DNA of 16,790 nt from assembly GCA_035499355.1 (NCBI GenBank), contig DATJYZ010000357.1, positions 1-16,790 of the forward strand. Direction: 5' to 3'. The DNA is from JAEUPI01 sp035499355. Its GTDB lineage: Bacteria > Pseudomonadota > Gammaproteobacteria > Burkholderiales > Burkholderiaceae_C. Position numbers and translations under genes: made by a program. Below are positions 6,792 to 16,700 of the stretch, one piece after another. The notes beneath the pieces are model-generated. The model worked only from the letters and a program-made list of their open reading frames with translations. It searched no databases and was not told the DNA's origin. Position 1 is the stretch's first letter. The number at the start of each line of letters is the position of its first letter.

Positions 6792-9116
6792 ATGGCCGTC
6801 ACCCCCACCGTCACGACTGCGCGCGACCCGACCACGGCCGCGCCGGCGGGTGCGGCGGCCGCTGCAACAGGTGCCGCGGTTGCACCGAGCCCCGTACCCA
6901 CCGGCGGTGCCGGCCTCGCGCAACCCATCGTCAGCGTGACCGCGGCGGGTGCCGCGGCGCCACCGGCCGCCGCGCGGCTGCGTGAAGACCTGATCCATCC
7001 CGACCCGCTGCTCGACTGCCTGGTCGAGGTGTGCCGCCTGCACGGCGTGGGCGCGTCGCGCGCCTCGCTGTCGGCGGGCCTGCCGCTGGTGGCCGGACGA
7101 CTGACGCTGGAGCTGGCCGAGCGCGCGGCCGCGCGTGCGGGCATGTCTGCGCGCCTGCAGCGGCTGCCGCTGGCCGAGCTCGACGTGGCCACGCTGCCGG
7201 CGATCCTGATCCTGCAGGGCAACAAGGCCTGCGTGGCGCAGAGCATCAGCCCCGATGGCGCGCGCGTGCTGCTGCCCGAGACCGGCCAAGGCACGATCAC
7301 GCTGCCGTACGACGAGCTGGCGCGCCGCTACAGCGGCGTGGCGCTGTTCGTGCGGCCGCACTTCCGCTTCGACCAGCGCACGCCGCTGCAGCGGTCGACG
7401 CGCCGCGGCCACTGGTTCTGGAGCGCCGTCGTGGCGCAGCGTTTCGTCTACCGCGACGTGATGCTCGCCGCGCTGCTGGTGAACCTGTTCGCGCTGGCGT
7501 TCCCGCTGTTCTCGATGAACGTGTACGACCGCGTGGTGCCGAACAACGCGGTCGAGACGCTGTGGGCGCTGGCGATCGGCGTCACCCTGATCCTGCTGGC
7601 CGACTTCGGTCTGCGCAAGCTGCGCAGCCGCTTCGTCGACGAGGCCAGCGCGCGCATTGACGTCGAGCTGTCGGCGCGGCTGATGGAGCGCGTGCTCGGC
7701 ATGCGCCTGGAGAACAGGCCCGAGTCGGTGGGCTCGTTCGCGTCGAACCTGCGCGGCTTCGAGCAGGTGCGCGACTTCATCGCGTCGAGCACGGTGACCG
7801 CGTTGATCGACCTGCCGTTCGCGGCGCTGTTCGTGTTCGTCATCCTGTGGATCTCGCCGTGGCTGGCCATTCCGCCGGTGGTGGTGTTCGCGATCATCCT
7901 GGTCACGGGCTACATCGCGCAGCACCGCCTGCACGAGCTGGCCCAGACCACCTACCGCGCGAGCGCGCAGCGCAACGCCACGCTGGTGGAGAGCCTGGCC
8001 GGCATCGAGACGATCAAGACGCAGGGCGCCGAGGGCGTGATCCAGGCGCGCTGGGAGCGCGTCAACACCTTCCTGGCGCGCATCAACGTGCGCATGCGCG
8101 GGCTCTCCTCCGGCGCGATGTACGCGGCCAACACGCTGACGCAGTTCGCCACCGTGTCGGTGATCCTGATCGGCGTCTACCTGATCGGCGACCGCCAGTT
8201 GACGATGGGTGGCCTGATCGCCGCCAGCATGCTGGCCGGGCGCGCGCTGGCGCCGGCCGGGCAGATCGTCGGCCTGCTGATGCAGTACCAGGGCGCGCGC
8301 ACCGCGCTGGAGTCGCTCGACCGGTTGATGGCCAAGCCGGTGGAGCGACCGACGCCCGACGAAGGCGGCCAGCCGTTCGTGCAGCGGCGCGACTTCAAGG
8401 GCGAGATCGAGCTGCGCAACGTGCGCTTCCACTACCCCGGCCGCGACGACATGGCGCTCGATGGCGTGAGCTTCCGCGTCACCGCCGGTGAACGCGTCGC
8501 GCTGATCGGCCGCGTCGGCTCGGGCAAGTCGACCATCCAGCGGCTGATGATGGGCCTGTACGAGCCCACCGACGGCGCGGTGCTGCTCGACGGCGTCGAC
8601 CTGCGCCAGCTCGATCCGGCCGACGTGCGCCGCAGCGTCGGTTGCGTATCGCAGGACGTGCTGCTGTTCTACGGCTCGATGCGCGAGAACATCACGCTCG
8701 GGCTGCCTTACGCCGACGATTCGGCGGTGGTGGCCGCGGCCGAGACCGCCGGCCTGCTCGACTTCGTCAACCGCCATCCGCGCGGCTTCGACATGCCGGT
8801 TGGCGAGCGCGGCGACTCGCTGTCGGGCGGCCAGCGGCAATGCGTGGGCCTGGCGCGCGCTCTGCTGCACAACGCACCGGTGCTGCTGCTCGACGAGCCG
8901 ACCTCGGCGATGGACTTCTCCACCGAGGCGCAGATCACGCAGCGCATCTCGACCTGGGCGCAACTGAAGACCGTGGTGCTGGTGACCCATCGCACGTCGC
9001 TGCTGTCGCTGGTGTCGCGCGTGATCGTGATCGACGGCGGCAAGGTGGTGGCCGACGGCCCGCGCGATCGCATCATGGAAGCGCTGCAGGCCGGGCGCAT
9101 CGCCAAGGCGGCATGA
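6792..9116 (+). CDS. LapB-like type I secretion ABC transporter, permease/ATPase
   Basis: Inner-membrane ABC exporter that energises type I secretion, here most likely of the giant adhesin downstream. 774 residues. An Ala/Pro/Thr-rich leader (1-65) is followed by a C39-like domain (about 70-190, starting DPLLDCLVEVCRLHG) in which the catalytic Cys position appears to be Pro72, so it should bind rather than cleave substrate. The membrane domain spans about 200-495. The ATPase domain has Walker A GRVGSGKST (573-581), signature LSGGQRQ (677-683), Walker B VLLLDEPTSAMD (697-708) and the H-loop His733. The ATG is 2 nt after the NUDIX stop; a GTG at 6786 overlapping that stop is an alternative start. 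Followed by the HlyD adaptor and adhesin, the order seen in Lap systems. The symbol lapB is not assigned because other LapB-like exporters share this layout. Confidence 0.93.
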   Translation: MAVTPTVTTARDPTTAAPAGAAAAATGAAVAPSPVPTGGAGLAQPIVSVTAAGAAAPPAAARLREDLIHPDPLLDCLVEVCRLHGVGASRASLSAGLPLVAGRLTLELAERAAARAGMSARLQRLPLAELDVATLPAILILQGNKACVAQSISPDGARVLLPETGQGTITLPYDELARRYSGVALFVRPHFRFDQRTPLQRSTRRGHWFWSAVVAQRFVYRDVMLAALLVNLFALAFPLFSMNVYDRVVPNNAVETLWALAIGVTLILLADFGLRKLRSRFVDEASARIDVELSARLMERVLGMRLENRPESVGSFASNLRGFEQVRDFIASSTVTALIDLPFAALFVFVILWISPWLAIPPVVVFAIILVTGYIAQHRLHELAQTTYRASAQRNATLVESLAGIETIKTQGAEGVIQARWERVNTFLARINVRMRGLSSGAMYAANTLTQFATVSVILIGVYLIGDRQLTMGGLIAASMLAGRALAPAGQIVGLLMQYQGARTALESLDRLMAKPVERPTPDEGGQPFVQRRDFKGEIELRNVRFHYPGRDDMALDGVSFRVTAGERVALIGRVGSGKSTIQRLMMGLYEPTDGAVLLDGVDLRQLDPADVRRSVGCVSQDVLLFYGSMRENITLGLPYADDSAVVAAAETAGLLDFVNRHPRGFDMPVGERGDSLSGGQRQCVGLARALLHNAPVLLLDEPTSAMDFSTEAQITQRISTWAQLKTVVLVTHRTSLLSLVSRVIVIDGGKVVADGPRDRIMEALQAGRIAKAA

Positions 9117-9160
9117 TGACCCAGCTCCGAAGCGGCTTGGCGGCCGCCTCCCCGAGATGA
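9113..9160 (+). other. 15-codon mini-ORF bridging exporter and adaptor genes
   Basis: The exporter stop codon overlaps an ATG (ATGATGA at 9113-9119). That ATG opens a 15-codon frame whose TGA (9158-9160) overlaps the adaptor's ATG (9157-9159). The gap shows no clear Shine-Dalgarno directly before the adaptor start, so passage of ribosomes through the mini-ORF could couple translation of the two proteins. The arrangement is seen directly; its function, or even its translation, is inference. It may be chance, since part of it is made of a repeat fragment. Confidence 0.35.
9131..9156. repeat. Truncated inverted copy of the phaC-phaA REP-like element
   Basis: The first 23 nt (AGCGGCTTGGCGGCCGCC, then TCCCC) match the reverse complement of about 1937-1959 with one mismatch. 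The copy ends GAG where the full element continues CTCGAG. It lies directly against the hlyD-like ATG. The match was found by eye; no other copy was noticed. Confidence 0.5.
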
Positions 9161-10599
9161 ACGCGCGCGACGACAACGTCGCCGTCAAGCCCTTCGTCGG
9201 CGCCGGTGCGATGGGCGCGCTGGAGCGGGTGCGCGTGGCGCTCGAGCCGGTGACCAGCAAGCTGCTGGGGCCGACGATCACCGATGCCGACGCTGCGTCG
9301 GCCGGTATCAAGAGCTTCGAGCGCGAGGCCGATGCGCTGATCTCGCGCGAGCGCACGCGCGGCGCGCAGAAGATCGTGCGCGCGGCCGTGCTGGCGGTGG
9401 CCTTGCTGCTGGTGTGGGCGGCGCTGGCGCCGATCGACGAAGTGACGCGCGGCGAAGCGCGCGTGATCCCGTCGCGCCAGTTGCAGGTGGTGCAGTCGCT
9501 CGACGGCGGCGTGGTCGCCGAGATCCTGGTGCGCGAGGGCCAGGTGGTCGAGGCAGGCCAACTGCTGTTGCGCGTCGACGAAACGCGCGCCGGCGCCGGC
9601 GTGCGCGAGAGCGCGGCACAGGGCTTCGCATTGCGCGCGAGGGCGGCGCGCCTGCGCGCGGTGGCCGAGAGCATGCCGTTCGTCGCGCCGCAGGCCCGCG
9701 ACGACGAGGAGCAGCGCGTGGTGCTCGACGAACGCCGCCTGTTCGAGGCGCGCTCCAGCGAGCTGGCGACCACGTTGCTGGTGAACCGGCAGCAGCTGAC
9801 GCAGAAGCAGCAGGAGCTGAGCGAAATGCAGTTCAAGCGCGACGCCGCCCAGCGCGGGCTCGAGCTGACTCAGCAGGAACTGGCGCAGACACGCCCGCTG
9901 CTGGCCACCGGCGCGGTGTCGCAGGTCGACGTGCTGCGGCTGGAGCGCGACGTGGCGCGCTATCGCGGCGATGCCGAGCAGTCGACGGCGCAGATCGCGC
10001 GCGCACAGGCGGCGATCGGCGAGGTGCAGCGCAAGGCGCAGGAGGTGGAACTCGCTTTCCGCAACGATGCCCGCAAGGAGCTGGCCGACACGATGGCCAA
10101 GCTCAACGCGCTCAACGAAAGCGCCGTGGCACTGGCCGACAAGGTGGTCAAGGCGCAGGTGAAGTCGCCGGTGCGCGGCCGCGTGCAGCGGCTGCTGGCC
10201 AACACGGTGGGCGGCGTCGTGCAGCCCGGCAAGGACATCGTCGAGATCGTGCCGCTGGACGACACGCTGGTGCTCGAGGCGCGCGTGGCGCCCAAGGACA
10301 TCGCGTTCATCCACCCGGGGCAGTCGGCGCTGGTGAAGTTCAGCGCCTACGACTTCTCGATCTACGGCGGGCTCGACGCGAAGGTGGAGAACATCTCTCC
10401 GGACAGCGTGGTCGACGAGCGCGGCAACGCCTACTACCTGGTGCGCGTGCGCACGCAGAAGGTGGGCTTCAGCGAGAAGCTGCCGATCATCCCGGGCATG
10501 ACCGCAGAGGTCGAGGTGCTCACCGGTCGCAAGTCGGTGCTGAGCTATCTGCTCAAGCCGGTGCTGAAGGTGCAATCGCGCGCGATGAGCGAGCGGTAA
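9157..10599 (+). CDS. HlyD/LapC-like membrane fusion protein, type I secretion adaptor
   Basis: Periplasmic adaptor that links the ABC exporter to a TolC-like outer-membrane channel. 480 residues. A cytoplasmic N-terminus of about 72 residues is followed by one membrane span (73-92). A biotinyl/lipoyl-like half motif follows (VVQSLDGGVVAEILVREGQV, about 111-130), then a long Gln/Glu/Arg/Ala-rich coiled-coil hairpin (about 170-330), the second lipoyl half (VKSPVRGRVQRLLANTVGG) and a beta-barrel ending with AYDFSIYGGLDAKVENIS, typical of the HlyD secretion family. It follows the exporter by 40 nt, bridged by a mini-ORF. The outer-membrane component is not in the window. Confidence 0.95.
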   Translation: MNARDDNVAVKPFVGAGAMGALERVRVALEPVTSKLLGPTITDADAASAGIKSFEREADALISRERTRGAQKIVRAAVLAVALLLVWAALAPIDEVTRGEARVIPSRQLQVVQSLDGGVVAEILVREGQVVEAGQLLLRVDETRAGAGVRESAAQGFALRARAARLRAVAESMPFVAPQARDDEEQRVVLDERRLFEARSSELATTLLVNRQQLTQKQQELSEMQFKRDAAQRGLELTQQELAQTRPLLATGAVSQVDVLRLERDVARYRGDAEQSTAQIARAQAAIGEVQRKAQEVELAFRNDARKELADTMAKLNALNESAVALADKVVKAQVKSPVRGRVQRLLANTVGGVVQPGKDIVEIVPLDDTLVLEARVAPKDIAFIHPGQSALVKFSAYDFSIYGGLDAKVENISPDSVVDERGNAYYLVRVRTQKVGFSEKLPIIPGMTAEVEVLTGRKSVLSYLLKPVLKVQSRAMSER

Positions 10600-10789
10600 G
10601 TTCGCACGCTTCGCTGCCCTGGGCCCGCGCTGCTCCGAAGGTGCTGAAGTGCACGGTCTTCGCCGGTGTCTGCGAGGGCAGTACACATTTGGTGACAGCC
10701 ATCACGGCACCCGACTGAAGCACGCTCGGCACGGCCGATAACCCAGTCTATTCTCCGTCCCAAGTTGCGCGCGCGCGCAAGGGATACGC
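10600..10789. promoter_or_regulatory. Leader region upstream of the adhesin gene
   Basis: 190 bp without a coding feature between the adaptor stop and the adhesin ATG, long for an operon that is otherwise tightly packed, so it may hold a separate promoter or leader. I found no convincing sigma-70 or sigma-54 pair. GATAAC (10737-10742) and TATTCT (10749-10754) are weak -10-like hexamers lacking good partners. A palindrome at 10765-10780 and GGGA at 10781-10784 precede the start. Confidence 0.35.
10765..10780. promoter_or_regulatory. 16-nt GC-alternating palindrome next to the adhesin RBS
   Basis: TTGCGCGCGCGCGCAA is a perfect palindrome built of alternating purine-pyrimidine steps. It ends immediately before GGGA (10781-10784), the likely ribosome-binding site of the adhesin, whose ATG is at 10790. 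It could be an operator, a Z-DNA-prone tract, or an RNA stem that affects access to the ribosome-binding site. In a GC-rich genome GC runs also arise by chance. Confidence 0.4.
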
Positions 10790-13700
10790 ATGCCAATGCT
10801 CAGCAAGACCGAAGCCGGAATGGTGATCGCGATCTGGGGACAAGCCTGGGTGCGCGGTGCCGACGGCTTCTTCCGCGTGCTGAAGCTGGGCGACGCGCTG
10901 CAGAAGGGCACCGTGCTGCTGACCGCGCAGGACGCGATCGTTCAGATCGGCGCGGAAGGCGACCGCACCGAACCCGACGCCGTCGCGGCCGCGGCGACCA
11001 AGCGCGCTTCCGGCCCGACCGACGCCGACCAGGCGATCGAGGCGATCAACAAGGGCAAGGCCGACGCCGCGCCGGCCGCCGGCATCGGCGGTGGCGGCGA
11101 TGGCGACCTCACCCCCGGTCTGCGCGTCGAGCGCATCAGCGAAGTCGCGCCCACCGGCGCGCTGGCGCGCAATGCCGGCGACCCCGACGCGATCGCTCTG
11201 CCCGCGCTGCCGGACGGCAACCAGGCCGGCCAGACGAAGACCAACACGGTCACCGAGCCGACGACGACGATCGACGCGGTCGAGGAAGGTCCCAACGTCG
11301 CCATCGGGCTGACAGCCCCGGCCGGTGCAACCCAGATCCACGTCGACACCGTGCCATCGGTGGGGCAGCTGCTGCTGGCCGACGGCACACCGGTCGCCGC
11401 CGGCGCCGCGCTGACGGCGGCGCAGTTCGGCGGCCTGGTCTACCTGCCGCCGGCCGACTACCTGCCCGGCACACCCACCGGCGACCTGCACTACAGCACA
11501 ACGGTCGGCAGCACCAACACCGTGGGCAGCGTCGGCTTCCACGTCACCGCGGTCAACGACGCACCGGTGGCCACGGCCGGCGGCAGCAGCGGTGCCGAGG
11601 ACTCGTCAATCCCGGTGGCGCTGGGCGCCACCGACGTCGACAGCCCGGTCGCCGGCATCACGATCACGCAGGCGCCCGCCAACGGGGCGCTGCTGCTCGC
11701 CGACGGCGTGACCATCGTGGGCGCCGGGCAGACACTGACGCCGGCGCAGGCCGCCGGCCTGCTCTACCGCCCCGATCCCAACACCTGGGGCACGACGACG
11801 ATCGGCTTCGTCGCGGTCGACGACCAGGGCGCAACCTCGGCCCCGGCGACGTGGACGCTGACCGTCACCGCGGTCAACGACGTGCCGGTGGCCGGCGCCG
11901 ACAGCTTCACGGTGGCCGAGGACGGCTCGACCACGATCAACGTGCTGGCCAACGACAGCGACGCCGACGGCGACCCGTTGGCGATCACGCAGGTCAACGG
12001 CACGCCGATCAGCGATGGCGGTCCGGCGGTGACGGTGCTGCACGGCAGCGTGCAACTCGTCGGCGGCCAGCTCGTGTTCACGCCGGCGCCCGACTACAAC
12101 GGCCCGGTCAACTTCACCTACACGGCGAGCGACGGCACGCTGGCCTCGACCGCCGCGGTGACCGGCACAGTGAGTGCGGTGCCCGATGCGCCGCGGGTCG
12201 GCGCCGATACCTTCACGGTGGCCGAAGACGCCAGCGTCGCCATCGACGTGCGCGCCAACGACAGCGACCCCGACGGCGGCACGCTGACGATCACGCAGGT
12301 CAATGGCAGCGCCATCGTCGACGGCGGTACCGCGGTCGCGGTGCCCGGCGGCAGCGTGCAACTGCTCGGCGGGCAACTGCTGTTCACACCGGCACCGGAC
12401 TTCAACGGGCCGGTGTCGTTCAACTACACCGTGTCCAACGGCAGCCTGTCGTCGACCGGCGCCGTCAGCGGTTCGGTGACGCCGGTGGAGGACGCGCCAC
12501 AGGCCAGCCTGCCCGGCGCGCAGAGCGGCAGCGAGGACAGCGCGCTGGTGTTCTCCGGCGGCAACGGCAACGCGCTCACCGTCGGCGACGTCGACGGCGA
12601 CGCGCTGAGCGTGACGGTGGCCGTGACGCAAGGCAGCTTCACGCTCGCCTCGACCGCCGGCGTCGCGGTGTCGGGCAACGGCAGCGGCGCCGTCACGCTG
12701 AGCGGCAGCGCGGCAGCGATCAACGCCGCGTTGAACGGCGCGTTCTACACGCCCGATGCGGACTACAACGGGCCGGCGTCGTTGACGCTGCAGGTCAGCG
12801 ACGGCGTCGCGTCCAGCGCCGGCAGCGTGCCGATCACGGTGACGCCGGTGGCCGACATCGCCGACGACGCGGTGACGACCAACGAAGACACCGCGGTCGC
12901 GATCAACGTGCTGGCCAACGACTCGTTCGAAGGCGGCGGCCCAGTGGTGGTGGCCGTCGACGGCCACGCGATCAGCGCCGGCGGCGCCGCGGTCGCGGTG
13001 GCCAACGGCACCGTGGCGCTGAACGCGCTCGGCCAGCTGGTCTTCACGCCGGCACTCAACTACAACAACACGCCGGCCACGCCGACCACCTTCACCTACA
13101 CCGTGAGCTCGGGCGGCGTCACCGAGACCGCGAGCGTCGCGGTCGAAGTGACCCCGGTGCCCGATGTGGCAACGGTGAGCCTGGCCGCCAGCCCGAGCGT
13201 CGCCGAGGGTGGCTCGATCGTCTACACGGCCACGCTGACCAGCGCGGCGTTCAGCGCCGTCGACGTGGTGCTGTCCAACGGCGCGATCATCGCGATCGCC
13301 GCCGGCGGCACCAGCGGTTCGGTGGCGGTGGCTGCGCCCGGCGACGACGTCTACCTCGACGCCGGCGCGGTGTCGAACGCGATCGCCAGCGCGACGGGTG
13401 GCGGCTTCGACGTGCTGAACGTCGACGCCACGCCGGCAGTCACGGCGATCACCGACACCATCGACACCACCACGGTGTCGCTGACCGCCACGCCGACGGT
13501 GGCCGAAGGCGGCTCGATCACCTACACCGCGACGCTGAACGCGGCCGCGCAGACACCCGTCACCGTGACGTTGTCCAACGGCGCGGTGATCGCCATCGCG
13601 GCCGGCGCCAGCAGCGGCAGCGTCAGCGTCGCGGCGCCCGGCGACGACGCGATCGTCGACGCCGGCCCGGTGTCGGCAACGATCGCCAGCGCGAGCGGCG

Positions 13701-16700
13701 GCAACTTCGAGCACCTGGCCGTCGATCCGACACCGGCCACCACCGCGGTCTCCGACACCATCGACACTACGACGGTGAGCCTGACCGCGACGCCCAGCGT
13801 CGCCGAAGGCGGCTCGATCGTCTACAGCGCCTCGCTGAGCAGCGTCGCGCAGACGCCGGTGACGGTGACCTTGTCCAACGGCGCGGTGATCGCCATCGCG
13901 GCCGGCGCCAGCAGCGGCAGCGTCAGCATCGCGGCGCCGGGCGACGACGTCTACCTCGACGCCGGCAGCGTGTCGGCCACGATCAGCACCGCCAGCGGCG
14001 GCAACTTCGAGGCGCTGGCGATCAACCCGGCACCGGCGACCACCGCGGTCACCGACACCGTCGACGCGACCACGGTGTCGCTCACCGCGAGCCCGACGGT
14101 GGCCGAAGGCGGCTCGATCGTCTACACCGCGTCGCTCAGCGCGGCGGCGCAGAGCCCGGTGAGCGTCACGCTGTCCAACGGCGCGGTGATCACCATCGCC
14201 GCGGGCGCCAGCTCGGGCCAGGTGAGCGTCGCCGCGCCCGGCGACGACGTCTACGTCGACGCCGGCAGCGTGTCTGCGTCGATCAGCGCGGCCTCGGGTG
14301 GCAACTTCGAGAGCCTGGTGGTCAACCCCGCCACGGCCAGCACGGCGATCACGGACACCATCGACACCAGCACGGTGTCGCTGACCGCCACGCCGACCGT
14401 GGCCGAGGGTGGCTCCATCGTCTACACCGCGTCGCTGACCTCATTGGCGCAGACCGCCGTCACGGTGACGCTGTCGACGGGCGCCGTGATCACCATCGCC
14501 GCGGGCCGCAGCAGCGGCAGCGTCGCCGTGGCCGCGCCGGGTGACGACGTCTACCTCGACGCCGGCAACGTGTCGGCCACGATCGCCAACGCCACCGGCG
14601 GCAACTTCGAAGCGCTAGCGATCAATCCGGCGGCCGCGACCACCGCAGTCACCGACACGATCGACACCACGACGGTCAGTCTGACCGCCACGCCGAGCGT
14701 GGCCGAAGGCGGTTCGATCGTCTACACCGCGTCGCTCACCAGCGTTGCCACCAGCGCGGTGACGGTGACGCTCGACAACGGCGCGACCATCACGATCGCC
14801 GCCGGCGCGAGCGTCGGCACCGCGAGCGTCAATGCGCCCGCCGACGACGTCTACGTCGACGCCGGCAGCGTGGCGGCGCACATCGGCGCCGTCAGCGGCG
14901 GCGGCTTCGAGAATCTGGCGATCGACGCCACGCCGGCGGTCACCGCGGTCACCGACACGATCGATGCCACCACGGTGTCGATCACCGGCGCGGCCAGCGT
15001 CGCCGAGGGCGCGAGCGCGGGCTACACCGTGTCGCTGACCAGCGTGGCGCAGAGCCCGGTCACGATCACCCTCGCCTACGGCGGCACCGCGGTCGACGGC
15101 AGCGACTACACCGGCGTCACCACCGTCACCATCCCGGCCGGCGCCAGCAGTGCCAACTTCAGCGTCGCCACGATCGACGACGCGCTCGCCGAAGGCGCCG
15201 AGAACTTCACCGTCTCGCTGGTCAGCGCCACCGGCGGCAACTTCGAGCAGCTGGCGATCAGCGGCAGCGCCAACGCGGTGGGCACCACGATCGTCGACGA
15301 CGACACCGCCAAAATCGCGGTGTCCGACACCACGGCCATCGAGGGCGGCTATGCCGTGTTCGCGGTCACCCTCTCGACCGCGAGCACGACGCCGATCACC
15401 TTCACGCCGACGCTGGCCAGCGGCACGGCGACGGTCGGCAGCGACACCGGCACCACGCTGGAGACCTTCAACGGCGTGGCCTGGGTTCCAGTGACCGGCG
15501 CCGGCATCACGTTCGCACCCGGCATCACGACCACGCTGGTGCGCGTGGCGACCATCGACGACCCGATCGCCGACTCCGGCGAGACGTTCACGCTCACCGC
15601 CACGGTGACCGCCGGCGTCACCGGCAACGTCAGCGCCACCGGCATCGCGACCATCGACGACGAAGTGCCCGGCGACGTCACCACGGTGTCGCTGGCCGCG
15701 TCGCCGGCGGTGGCCGAGGGCGGCAGCATCGTCTACACCGCCACGCTCACCAACGCGGCAAGTTCGCCGGTGACGGTGCAGCTGTCCAACGGCGCGACCA
15801 TCGTCATCGCCAGCGGCGCCACCAGCGGCAGCATCGGCGTGGCCGCGCCGGGCGACGACCCGTACCTCGATGCCGGTAGCGTGTCGGTCACCATCAGCAA
15901 CGCCAGCGGCGGCGGCTTCGAGAGCCTGACCGTCGACGCCACGCCGGCCGTCACCGCGGTCAGCGACACGATCGACGACACCACGGTCAGCCTGACCGCC
16001 ACGCCGACGGTGGCCGAAGGCGGCAGCATCGTCTACACCGCGCTGCTGACCAGCGCGGCGCAGACGCCGGTGACGGTGAACCTTTCCAACGGCGCGTCGA
16101 TCGTCATCGCTGCCGGGCAGAGCACCGGCTCGGTCACGGTGGCCGCACCGGCTGACGACGCGATCGTCGATGCCGGCACCGTGTCGGCAGCGATCACGAC
16201 CGCCAGCGGCGGCAACTTCGAGCACCTGACGGTCGACACCACCGCGGCACTCACCGGCGTCAGCGACACCATCGACACCACGACGGTGTCGCTGAGCGCC
16301 ACCGCGAGCGTCGCCGAGGGCGGCGTCATCACCTACACCGCGTCGCTCGACAACCCGGCGGGCACTGCGGTGACGGTGACGCTGTCCAACGGCGCCACGA
16401 TCGTCATCGCCGCCGGGGCCAGCAGCGCCAGCGTCAACGTCGCCGCGCCCGCCGACAACGTCTACGTCGACGCCGGCAGCGAGTCGGCCACGATCAGCAA
16501 CGCCAGCGGCGGCAACTTCGAGAGCCTGGCGATCAACCCCGCGCCGGCGGTGACCAGCGTCACCGACACCATCGACACCACCACGGTGTCGTTGAGTGCC
16601 AGCCCGAGCGTCGCCGAAGGCGGCAGCATCACCTACACCGCCGCGCTGACGGCGCCGGCGCAGAGCGACGTCACCGTCACGCTGGCCAGCGGGCACACCA

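Noticed and set aside
6603..10686. Long minus-strand open frames (1,077 and 537 codons) opposite the exporter and adaptor genes
   Set aside because: They are rich in Arg/His/Gln/Ala without domains and lie opposite two genes with complete family motifs. Long antisense frames are expected where codons are strongly G/C-ending.
10765..14544. 1,259-codon plus-strand frame overlapping the start of the adhesin
   Set aside because: It has an Arg/Gly/His-rich low-complexity composition and no domains. It is the +1-shifted shadow of the adhesin frame, which continues open to the window end.
11606..16696. Minus-strand open frames of about 700 codons opposite the adhesin repeats
   Set aside because: Their Val/Ala/Arg/Asp/Gly repeats are simply the 300-bp adhesin repeats read in reverse. 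The plus-strand frame from 10790 gives the recognisable domains.
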